A stretch of DNA of 7,310 nt. Origin: JBCCRH01 sp039208045 (GTDB lineage: Bacteria; Bacteroidota; Bacteroidia; Chitinophagales; Saprospiraceae). Made by a program: the position numbers and the translations under genes. The notes under the pieces were generated by a model. The model made no database searches. It worked only from the letters and a program-made list of their open reading frames with translations, and had not been told where the DNA came from. Location of the stretch: NCBI GenBank assembly GCA_039208045.1, contig JBCCRH010000331.1, positions 1-7,310 of the forward strand, written 5' to 3'. Each line of letters starts with the position of its first letter. Within the stretch, counting starts at the first letter, position 1. Below, one piece after another: positions 1-5,758 of the stretch.

Positions 1-77
1 ATCAATCAGGCTGGGTGCCACACTACACCGAGTCAGGGGTAGATCACGAGTACAACCAATTAGGCCTATCCGCATGA
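1..77 (+). CDS. mtnD: Acireductone dioxygenase, C-terminal fragment (probable)
   Basis: This is the last 24 codons of a gene that enters from the left edge, read from base 3 and ending in TGA at 75-77. The visible tail contains SGWVPHYTESG and ends QLGLSA. A GW-V-hydrophobic-T pattern close to the C-terminus is what I recall for bacterial acireductone dioxygenases, the metal-dependent cupins that oxidise the product of MtnC to the keto acid precursor of methionine. The stop codon overlaps the mtnC start as ATGA, so the two genes are almost certainly in one operon and translationally coupled. The metal-binding residues lie outside the window, so the identification rests on this short tail plus the neighbour. 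Another methionine salvage gene such as mtnB is the main alternative. Confidence 0.7.
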   Translation, partial: QSGWVPHYTESGVDHEYNQLGLSA

Positions 78-757
78 CCCAATTTATACTAATGGACATC
101 GAAGGGACGACCACTTCCATTGCTTTTGTACACGAAGTGCTCTTCCCTTATGCCAGCCAGCACTTGGAAGCTTTTGTAAAAGAACATCAGACTGACAAGA
201 AGGTACAGGCAGAACTAGATGCCGTAAAAGCAACTGTTCTCTCCGAGCGAGGCGTCGAAATCGATAATGCGATGGCTATCCAAAAATTGTTGGACTGGAT
301 CGCAGCTGATCGCAAGCACACCGCCCTCAAAACACTACAGGGCTATCTCTGGCGCTTTGGCTACGAGAGTGGCGAATACCAAGGGCATATCTATCCCGAT
401 GTAGTCCCCGCTATGCTCCGCTGGAAAGCTGCTGGGGTGAAAATGGGTATCTATTCCTCTGGCTCTGTAGAAGCACAGCAGCTTTTATTTGGTCATTCGG
501 AAGCGGGCGATTTGCGGCCTTATCTATCTGCCTATTTTGACACCAAAATCGGCCACAAAAGAGAAGTGGAGAGCTATCAAACTATTCAGCGACAGCTGAA
601 TATTCCAGCTTCGAGTATACTATTCCTTTCGGATATAGAAGCAGAGCTAGATGCTGCTAGAACTGCTGGTTTCCAGACTATTCAATTGGTACGCCCTGGC
701 ACCGCCGCAAGCACTAAGCACCCAACCGTCACCTCTTTTGCAGAACTACCACGCTAA
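74..757 (+). CDS. mtnC: Acireductone synthase (enolase-phosphatase E1)
   Basis: This 227-residue cytosolic enzyme belongs to the HAD superfamily. In methionine salvage it enolises and then dephosphorylates 2,3-diketo-5-methylthiopentyl-1-phosphate, giving acireductone. HAD motif I is DIEGTTT at residues 8-14, with nucleophile Asp8 and the Glu10 typical of this family. Motif II is the SSGS around 128-131, motif III the lysine of GHKREVESY (Lys162), and motif IV FLSDIEAELDAA at 184-195 with Asp187. The helical cap lies between motifs I and II and includes the conserved GYLWRFGYESGE and HIYPDVVPA stretches. The length is normal for the family. The start is set by the ATGA overlap with the upstream gene; no Shine-Dalgarno sequence is visible. 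The preceding fragment is probably mtnD, the next enzyme in the pathway, and a dehydrogenase follows after 6 nt. Confidence 0.96.
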   Translation: MTQFILMDIEGTTTSIAFVHEVLFPYASQHLEAFVKEHQTDKKVQAELDAVKATVLSERGVEIDNAMAIQKLLDWIAADRKHTALKTLQGYLWRFGYESGEYQGHIYPDVVPAMLRWKAAGVKMGIYSSGSVEAQQLLFGHSEAGDLRPYLSAYFDTKIGHKREVESYQTIQRQLNIPASSILFLSDIEAELDAARTAGFQTIQLVRPGTAASTKHPTVTSFAELPR

Positions 758-763
758 ATACCT

Positions 764-1465
764 ATGACCGCACTTATCACCGGCGCTACAAAAGGCATCG
801 GACTAGCCTGCTGCCACGCTTTTGCTCCACATTGCAAAAAGCTAATCATCATCGCGCGCACTCGCTCCGATTTGTCTGCCCTCAAGACGGAGCTTGCGCT
901 AGAATACCCTGCACTAGACATCATCGCTTGCGAAGTGGATTTAAGTATTACAGAAGAGCGCCAGCACTTTCTTCGAGTCATCCTCCGTAAAATTGACCAA
1001 TTGGATGTACTCATCAATAATGTTGGGCGCTTTGATATGGGCGGCTTCTTGGAAGAGCCAGAAGGAAGACTCCAAGCCGTACTAGACCTCAACCTACTAG
1101 CAGCTTACGATTGCTGCCGAGCTTTTGTCCCTCTTATGAAAGCCCAAAAGCAAGGACATATTTTTAACGTCTGCTCTATCGCTAGTTTCAAGGTCATGGG
1201 AGAATGTGCTAGCTATATTATTAGCAAGCACGCCCTACTCGGCTTAAGCAAAGTATTGCGCCAAGCGCTACTTGATGAAGGCGTGCGCGTGACTACCGTA
1301 ATGCCAGGCGCTACTTGGTCGGACTCTTGGGCGGGTGCCCCCTTTCCCGAAGATCGACTAATGCCTGCGGAGGCTATTGCCAAGACCATCCTGCATTGCT
1401 GGCAGTTACCTGCAAATGTGGTGGTGGAGGATGTAGTGATTCGTCCGCAAGAAGGCGATTTGTAG
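764..1465 (+). CDS. Short-chain dehydrogenase/reductase (SDR), substrate unknown
   Basis: This 233-residue protein is a complete classical SDR with a Rossmann fold. The cofactor loop TGATKGIG is at residues 6-13 and NNVG at 85-88, a variant of the usual NNAG. The catalytic Ser is in NVCSIAS (Ser138), followed by Tyr151 and Lys155 in the YxxxK motif, then the PG step at 181-182. Arg32 and Arg34 after the second strand would suit NADP(H), but this is an inference. The C-terminus ends in VVIRPQEGDL, an ending I associate with Bacteroidota SDRs. It begins 6 nt after the mtnC stop and is probably co-transcribed with it. SDRs are not a standard part of methionine salvage, so the link may be only shared transcription. 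The substrate cannot be told from sequence. Confidence 0.92.
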   Translation: MTALITGATKGIGLACCHAFAPHCKKLIIIARTRSDLSALKTELALEYPALDIIACEVDLSITEERQHFLRVILRKIDQLDVLINNVGRFDMGGFLEEPEGRLQAVLDLNLLAAYDCCRAFVPLMKAQKQGHIFNVCSIASFKVMGECASYIISKHALLGLSKVLRQALLDEGVRVTTVMPGATWSDSWAGAPFPEDRLMPAEAIAKTILHCWQLPANVVVEDVVIRPQEGDL

Positions 1466-1487
1466 TAGAAATTCTTTCCTACCTTTG
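1459..1487 (+). promoter_or_regulatory. Bacteroidota-type promoter for the IYD-like gene
   Basis: The -33 box TTTG at 1459-1462 and the -7 box TACCTTTG at 1480-1487 are separated by 17 nt. The -7 box matches the TAnnTTTG consensus of the primary sigma factor of Bacteroidota exactly. Transcription would start near 1493, giving a leader of about 25 nt before the ATG at 1519. The -33 box lies in the last codons of the upstream SDR gene, so the next gene can be expressed independently of the mtn operon. Confidence 0.75.
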
Positions 1488-1518
1488 TCTCGCATTACAA
1501 ATAGTTAAGCCACTCAAC

Positions 1519-2178
1519 ATGGAAGACTTTCTACCTTATAAAGGAGTACGCTTCGCCAAAGCTGATATGCTTCAGCGAAGCCGCGAACTCCACCAATTTT
1601 TGGATAAACGCCGCACCGTGCGGGCCTTTTCCGATAAGCCTGTTGCTCGCGAAATTATTGAGAATATCATTATGACGGCTTCCAGCGCTCCATCAGGGGC
1701 GCACAAGCAGCCTTGGACCTTTTGCGTAATCGAAGATCCTGCGATAAAAAAGCAAATCCGCGAAGCGGCAGAAAAGGAAGAATTTGAAAACTACAACGGC
1801 CGGATGTCCGAAGAGTGGCTAGATGATTTGAAGCAATTTGGAACCAATTGGCAAAAGCCCTTTTTGGAAATTGCGCCTTATCTGATTGTGGTCTTCAAAA
1901 AAGCGTACGACTTGGAAGAAGACGGAAGTAGAAGCAAGAACTACTACGTCAATGAATCGGTGGGTATTGCTTCCGGCTTTCTATTGGCGGCCATCCATAA
2001 TGCGGGCTTAGCGAGCCTCACCCACACGCCCAGCCCCATGAACTTTCTACAAAAAATCTTGAATCGCCCAGAGAACGAGCGCGCTTTTTTGCTGGTCCCC
2101 GTAGGCTATCCAGCGGATGATGCAGTCGTACCCACTTTGGAGCGCAAACCAAAAGAAGACGTCATAGTGTTCTATTAA
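1519..2178 (+). CDS. Iodotyrosine deiodinase-like nitroreductase-family flavoprotein
   Basis: This 219-residue protein is an FMN-dependent nitroreductase-fold enzyme that closely resembles iodotyrosine deiodinase (IYD), which reductively removes halide from mono- and diiodotyrosine. FMN-binding features include KRRTVR at 30-35 and APSGAHKQPW at 57-66. The active-site lid runs ENYNGRM...W...DLK...TNWQK (90-113). Aligned by eye to remembered human IYD it keeps Glu88, Tyr92 and Lys113, the three residues that bind the zwitterion of the tyrosine substrate. Further family blocks are NAGL at 161-164, THTP at 168-171 and LLVPVGYP at 191-198. It lacks the membrane anchor of vertebrate IYD, as expected for bacterial forms such as that of Haliscomenobacter hydrossis. 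The frame is open back to 1315, but the ATG at 1519 is chosen because homology starts just after it and a promoter sits immediately upstream. The natural substrate in bacteria is uncertain; general nitroreductase activity is the alternative. Confidence 0.9.
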   Translation: MEDFLPYKGVRFAKADMLQRSRELHQFLDKRRTVRAFSDKPVAREIIENIIMTASSAPSGAHKQPWTFCVIEDPAIKKQIREAAEKEEFENYNGRMSEEWLDDLKQFGTNWQKPFLEIAPYLIVVFKKAYDLEEDGSRSKNYYVNESVGIASGFLLAAIHNAGLASLTHTPSPMNFLQKILNRPENERAFLLVPVGYPADDAVVPTLERKPKEDVIVFY

Positions 2179-2208
2179 TCTTGTACCTAACTAACGCCAC
2201 CTCATCAT

Positions 2209-2940
2209 ATGTGTACCGTAACTTTCGTGCCCCAAGGCGCTGATGATTTTATTTTGACTTCCAATAGAGATGAGCAAGCTTCTCGCTCGCCTAAAGGGCT
2301 TTCTACCGAAACACGCCATGGCCAACAGCTGCTTTTCCCGCGCGATACTGAAGCAGGAGGGACCTGGATTGTGACTGCCGATACGAATCGTTTGGTCTGC
2401 ATACTCAATGGCGCTTTCGAACTGCACCACCGTACGCCTCCTTACCGAAAAAGCAGAGGCCTGATGGCACTGGACTACTTTGATTATCCCAATTTTGAGC
2501 CTTTCTATCAAAATTATAAATTTGATGGAATGGAGCCCTTTACTATGGTAGTGTACGATCAAGGTGCACTGTACGACTTTAGATGGGATGGCCAAAAAAG
2601 CCACCTAAAAGCACTGGATACGCAAGAAAAACACATCTGGTCTTCTGCCACCTTGTACGATGCGCCAACTAAAGCCAAGCGAGAAAAATGGTTTGCCGAA
2701 TGGCAAGAAGAAAATGATAGCTATGACCTTGACGCTATTCTCCACTTTCACCGTTTTGCGGGAGATGGGGATCCTTGGAATGATGTGATTATGAACCGGG
2801 CTGGATTGGTGCAGACCGTTAGTATCACCAACGTCATTAAAAAAGGTGCGACGATCGAATTGCTCTATCACGATTTGCTACGGGAACAACGTAAGCAAGC
2901 TGAGCTCTCGTTGAATCCCCAAAAAGTAGGTTCGCAGTAA
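2209..2940 (+). CDS. NRDE/TANGO2-family protein
   Basis: This 243-residue protein starts MCTVTF and carries the family-naming motif NRDE at 19-22, within TSNRDEQASRSP. It also has GGTW at 50-53 and LNGAF at 67-71, all conserved landmarks of the NRDE (TANGO2, formerly DUF833) family. Cys2 would be N-terminal after removal of Met, as in Ntn-type hydrolases, which supports the ATG at 2209. The length is typical and there is no signal peptide, so it is probably cytosolic. The biochemical role of bacterial members is not settled; eukaryotic TANGO2 has been linked to lipid, haem and coenzyme A metabolism. It lies 30 nt after the IYD-like gene with no clear promoter between, and its stop is one base before the ATP-grasp gene, so the three may share a transcript. 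Confidence 0.9.
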   Translation: MCTVTFVPQGADDFILTSNRDEQASRSPKGLSTETRHGQQLLFPRDTEAGGTWIVTADTNRLVCILNGAFELHHRTPPYRKSRGLMALDYFDYPNFEPFYQNYKFDGMEPFTMVVYDQGALYDFRWDGQKSHLKALDTQEKHIWSSATLYDAPTKAKREKWFAEWQEENDSYDLDAILHFHRFAGDGDPWNDVIMNRAGLVQTVSITNVIKKGATIELLYHDLLREQRKQAELSLNPQKVGSQ

Positions 2941-2941
2941 G

Positions 2942-4000
2942 ATGGCCGTATCTAAGTGGCAGCGCTTTTGGATTAAGCTTCGAAATTGGGAGTACTGGCC
3001 CTCACAGGCCTTTTACTATCCGCTGATTCCACACTTTCTTTGGCAAGCACTACGTGCGGGCCACCCCGCTTTTTTCACCGCTACCAATCCCGCAATCTTT
3101 ACCGGTGGATTTGGATTTGAATCCAAATACGATACCATGGTGCAAATACCGGCGCAATACCGACCTAAAACCGTTCTACTCCCCCCTTCCATCTCTATCC
3201 AGGAGGCGCTCTCTATCATCGAAGCTGCTGCTATTGAATTCCCACTCATCCTAAAACCCGACCTAGGCTTTCGCGGTTTTTTGGTACAAAAAGTCGCTTC
3301 GCCCGAAGTCTTGGCTACTATTCTGGAACAGCTGGATATTGCCTTTCTCGCACAGGAGCTAGTGCTTGCTAAGGAGGAGTTTGGCGTGTTTTACCACCGT
3401 TTTCCCGGTCAGGCTAGTGGCCGTATTACTTCGCTTACGCTAAAAACCTTCTTAGAAGTGGTGGGCGATGGCCAAGCTACCGTTCAACAACTCATGGAGG
3501 CAGATCAGCGAGCGCTCCTGCAACTCGACCGCATCCAAGAGCAGGCCCCAGACCTTTTGACGAAAGTCCCCCAAAAGGGAGCGCGCATACCCCTCGGCAT
3601 GATTGGCAACCACTCGAAAGGCACCCGATTTATCAATGGCAACCACCTCATCGACCAAGAATTGACCCGAACCTTCGACCGCATTTGCGACCAAATGCCC
3701 GGTATCTGCTACGGCCGCTTTGACATCAAATGCGACAGCTTCGAACAGCTCAAACAGGGCACTGGCATCAAAATCTTAGAGATCAACGGCACCTGCTCTG
3801 AACCCACGCACATCTACGACCAAACCAAGGGCACCTACTGGTCGGCCCTCCGCGATTTTGCTGCCCATTGGACACTGGTGCGCAAAATTGCGGTAGCTAA
3901 CCATCGCCTGGGAGCCCCCTACCTACCTGCTACACGCATGATACGAACTATACGCGAAGGGTTTGCTTACTTTCGTAAAATAGCGGAACTGCAAAAGTAG
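2942..4000 (+). CDS. ATP-grasp protein related to D-Ala-D-Ala ligase
   Basis: This 352-residue protein has the ATP-grasp layout. The N-terminal lobe carries NWEYWP at 15-20, NPAIFTGGFGFESK at 49-62 and an IP/PKT segment near 69-77. The ATP-binding lysine is in PLILKPDLGFRG (Lys105), followed by a hinge-like QELV at 138-141. The C-terminal metal site is GRFDIK (Asp261) plus KILEINGT (Glu280 and Asn282). Such enzymes join a carboxylate to an amine or similar nucleophile through an acyl-phosphate. The NWEYWP/NPxxxxGGxxxESK front end is one I recall from a Bacteroidota-specific family annotated as D-Ala-D-Ala ligase-like, distinct from the cell-wall Ddl. The substrate is unknown. There is no signal peptide. 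Only one base separates it from the NRDE stop, so translation is probably coupled. The basic C-terminal tail (after 310) is outside the usual ATP-grasp core. Confidence 0.85.
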   Translation: MAVSKWQRFWIKLRNWEYWPSQAFYYPLIPHFLWQALRAGHPAFFTATNPAIFTGGFGFESKYDTMVQIPAQYRPKTVLLPPSISIQEALSIIEAAAIEFPLILKPDLGFRGFLVQKVASPEVLATILEQLDIAFLAQELVLAKEEFGVFYHRFPGQASGRITSLTLKTFLEVVGDGQATVQQLMEADQRALLQLDRIQEQAPDLLTKVPQKGARIPLGMIGNHSKGTRFINGNHLIDQELTRTFDRICDQMPGICYGRFDIKCDSFEQLKQGTGIKILEINGTCSEPTHIYDQTKGTYWSALRDFAAHWTLVRKIAVANHRLGAPYLPATRMIRTIREGFAYFRKIAELQK

Positions 4001-4052
4001 CATCTCGTTACTTCCAAAAATGTTGAGCGTCTCATAAACCAATTATTCCTAT

Positions 4053-4071
4053 TTTATCTTTACAAGATAAA
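4053..4071. promoter_or_regulatory. AT-rich inverted repeat with a possible -7 box before the DUF3078 gene
   Basis: TTTATCTT (4053-4060) and AAGATAAA (4064-4071) form a perfect 8-bp inverted repeat around TAC. TATCTTTA at 4055-4062 inside it matches the TAnnTTTG -7 consensus except for the last base. No well-spaced TTTG box is visible; the nearest TTG at 4023-4025 is too far away. It could be a promoter core, a regulator-binding site, or a weak hairpin. It lies in the 103-nt gap where a promoter for the following gene is expected. Confidence 0.35.
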
Positions 4072-4103
4072 TTACAAAAAGTATCAACTAAAAACGTGAC
4101 AAA

Positions 4104-5084
4104 ATGAAAAAGAACCTCCTAACAATTACATTACTTTTGTTACTTCCTGCATTTTGCTTACAAGCGCAGACCATGACGATGGAAGAGCTGAAAGCGAAAA
4201 AAGCAGACTTAGAAGCACAGCAAGCTGCAAAACAAGCGGAAGCAGATTCCTTCAATGCTGAAATTGGCGATCTGGCTAAGCAAATCCAGATTATGAAGGG
4301 ATGGGAAGTAGGCGTCAGTGGCTTGGTAGGCCTGAGCCTGGGTAGCTCTAACAACTGGCAGGCCAGTGCCAATCCCAATAGCTCTTCTTCTGTGCTCAAT
4401 ATTGGTATCAATGGCTTTGCCAACCTGATTAAAGAAAAGCATTTTTGGCGCAATACGTTGACCTCTAACCTAGCTTGGCAAGGGCTAGATATTAACACCA
4501 ACGACGATCAGGAAGGCTCTGACTTTTTAGAAGATAGAACTGTAGATCTATTGATTTTCTCTTCGCTCTATGGCTACCGCCTCAACTCAGATATTGCCAT
4601 TTCTGCTTTGGCAGATTTGAATACTTCCGTATTCGACTTTTTAAGTCCTGGTACACTAGACATTGGTGTAGGTGTCACTTGGACACCAGCCAAGGTGCCT
4701 AACTTAGTTGTAGTGGTACACCCACTGACGTACAACTTCGCTTTTTCTGGTGTAGGTGATGTGGATAGTCAATCTGCTTTGGGGGCCAAGCTAAAAGCAA
4801 CCTATACTTATACATTCCCAGGCAATATCGTTTGGTCGTCTAACTTGAGTGCTTTTCTACCTTACAGCGATGAGAAATTCCCAGTAGAATACTTAGATGA
4901 TGATGGTGTTACAACTATAATGGCCGAAGAAGGCCTACTCAACTACACCTGGATCAACTCCTTCAATATTGCTGATATTTGGAAGGGTATCGGCGTGGGA
5001 TTCACAGTTGGCTTAAGAGAAGCTAAGTTCGAGCACCCTGATCTACAGACGTATACCGCCTTTGGTATTACTTATGGATTTTAG
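4104..5084 (+). CDS. DUF3078 outer-membrane beta-barrel protein with N-terminal coiled coil
   Basis: This 326-residue exported protein starts MKKNLLTITLLLLLPAFCLQAQ, a Sec signal peptide likely cleaved after Ala21. Residues 25-64 are a charged, Ala/Glu/Lys-rich helix (EELKAKKADLEAQQAAKQAE) that reads as a short coiled coil. From 66 on, GWEVGVSGLVGLSLGSSNNW resembles the start of the DUF3078 domain, followed by alternating aromatic/polar strands that suit a transmembrane beta barrel. Family-like blocks are WRNTLTSNLAWQG at 115-127, SSLYGYRL at 153-160, the SPGTLDIGVGVTWTP region at 181-195 and HPLTYNFAF at 206-214. The last residue is Phe, as in many outer-membrane proteins. It has an A-rich leader with no Shine-Dalgarno sequence and appears to be transcribed alone, ending at the hairpin at 5116-5150. 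The function is unknown; DUF3078 proteins are typical of Bacteroidota. Confidence 0.85.
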   Translation: MKKNLLTITLLLLLPAFCLQAQTMTMEELKAKKADLEAQQAAKQAEADSFNAEIGDLAKQIQIMKGWEVGVSGLVGLSLGSSNNWQASANPNSSSSVLNIGINGFANLIKEKHFWRNTLTSNLAWQGLDINTNDDQEGSDFLEDRTVDLLIFSSLYGYRLNSDIAISALADLNTSVFDFLSPGTLDIGVGVTWTPAKVPNLVVVVHPLTYNFAFSGVGDVDSQSALGAKLKATYTYTFPGNIVWSSNLSAFLPYSDEKFPVEYLDDDGVTTIMAEEGLLNYTWINSFNIADIWKGIGVGFTVGLREAKFEHPDLQTYTAFGITYGF

Positions 5085-5115
5085 GTCTAGTATAAATCCA
5101 CTTGTTGAATATTCT

Positions 5116-5150
5116 GGAAAGCCCTACTGCGAAACGCAGCAGGGCTTTCC
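5116..5150. terminator. Hairpin terminator between convergent genes
   Basis: The arms at 5116-5131 and 5135-5150 are complementary over 16 bp with one A/C mismatch, and enclose an AAA loop. The stem is GC-rich near the loop and is followed on the + strand by CTCTTTTACT, a weak T-run. It lies 31 nt after the DUF3078 stop and 5 nt from the stop of the facing minus-strand gene, so it probably ends transcription from both sides, more convincingly on the + strand. Confidence 0.8.
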
Positions 5151-5155
5151 CTCTT

Positions 5156-5758
5156 TTACTGCTTGGAAGAAGATAAGAACCGCTCTCGCACATACTCCGC
5201 CACCGGCTGTCCCTCAAAATATACCTGCTCCACCCTTACCTTTCCATCCAGGACTTTTAACCTTGCGAAAGCAGTCACTTCAGTGGTGCCCATCTCACGC
5301 CTAGTGCGTTGCAGCTCTCGAAACGCTTCTTCGGCCAAAGGAGCAATCTCCTCATTGAGATAAAAGCGCTTCATATCTTGGGGCAGCTGTAACCATACCC
5401 GATCATAATTTAGTCCACCATATGAAGGCACCCGGATGTATGGTGCTTCAGGAGGGGAAGGGTAAGCTTTATCAAAAGCACAATAGCCCAGGCTATCACT
5501 TTTTAAGGTTACATACAGGGGTATCCCATACGCAACAGTATCTACACCTAATGAGGCTGTGGCGTCATAACTAAGTATAATATACCTTCCACGAAAGGCA
5601 TCATAGGGATCAATAGGCTGTAGGGACATATCGCAGGTGTAGCCTTCTGCTAATACTATTTCGTTGGAACGAATGAGCTGCGCTGGAAACCATAAATAAA
5701 TGCCCATTACGATGATAAAAAAGATGATTCGTAGATGATTCATATGGTCATTAATCAT
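5156..5758 (-). CDS. GDYXXLXY-family membrane-anchored protein
   Basis: This protein of up to 200 residues has one N-terminal hydrophobic segment (about 10-28, IIFFIIVMGIYLWFPAQLI) and a soluble domain, probably outside the cytoplasmic membrane. The motif DPYDAFRGRYIILSY at 50-64 matches the hallmark of the GDYXXLXY family, which usually reads DPRDxxRGDYxxLxY; here the motif Asp is Arg58. Later blocks, VTAFARLKVLDGKVRVEQVYFEGQPV at 161-186, also fit the family. The function of the family is unknown; members often sit beside DUF2157 or DUF4401 membrane proteins, which are absent here. The longest frame starts ATGATTAA, overlapping the protease stop by 8 bp; a second Met at codon 6 (5743) would remove the overlap and is an equally possible start. 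It is probably co-transcribed with, and coupled to, the upstream protease gene. Confidence 0.8.
   Translation of the reverse strand: MINDHMNHLRIIFFIIVMGIYLWFPAQLIRSNEIVLAEGYTCDMSLQPIDPYDAFRGRYIILSYDATASLGVDTVAYGIPLYVTLKSDSLGYCAFDKAYPSPPEAPYIRVPSYGGLNYDRVWLQLPQDMKRFYLNEEIAPLAEEAFRELQRTRREMGTTEVTAFARLKVLDGKVRVEQVYFEGQPVAEYVRERFLSSSKQ

Noticed and set aside
1315..1518. Longer open frame upstream of the IYD-like gene
   Set aside because: It overlaps the SDR gene in another frame, its translation is Cys/Gly-rich and unlike the family, and the promoter lies inside it.
1541..1569. AAAGGAG-like stretch before an internal ATG (codon 17) of the IYD-like gene
   Set aside because: The spacing to the ATG is too long for a ribosome-binding site, and family similarity extends upstream of that Met.
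2176..2183. TAATCTTG as a possible -7 box before the NRDE gene
   Set aside because: One mismatch to consensus and no TTTG box at a usable distance; read-through from the IYD promoter is more likely.
2191..2604. Minus-strand open frame opposite the NRDE gene
   Set aside because: It is the antisense of a well-supported gene and its translation shows no recognisable domain or signal.
4088..4501. Minus-strand open frame opposite the start of the DUF3078 gene
   Set aside because: Antisense shadow of a gene with a clear signal peptide; the Cys/Ser/Leu-rich translation is typical of a reverse-strand artefact.
5062..5304. Plus-strand open frame across the convergent junction
   Set aside because: It spans the terminator hairpin and lies antisense to the GDYXXLXY gene, with no family features.
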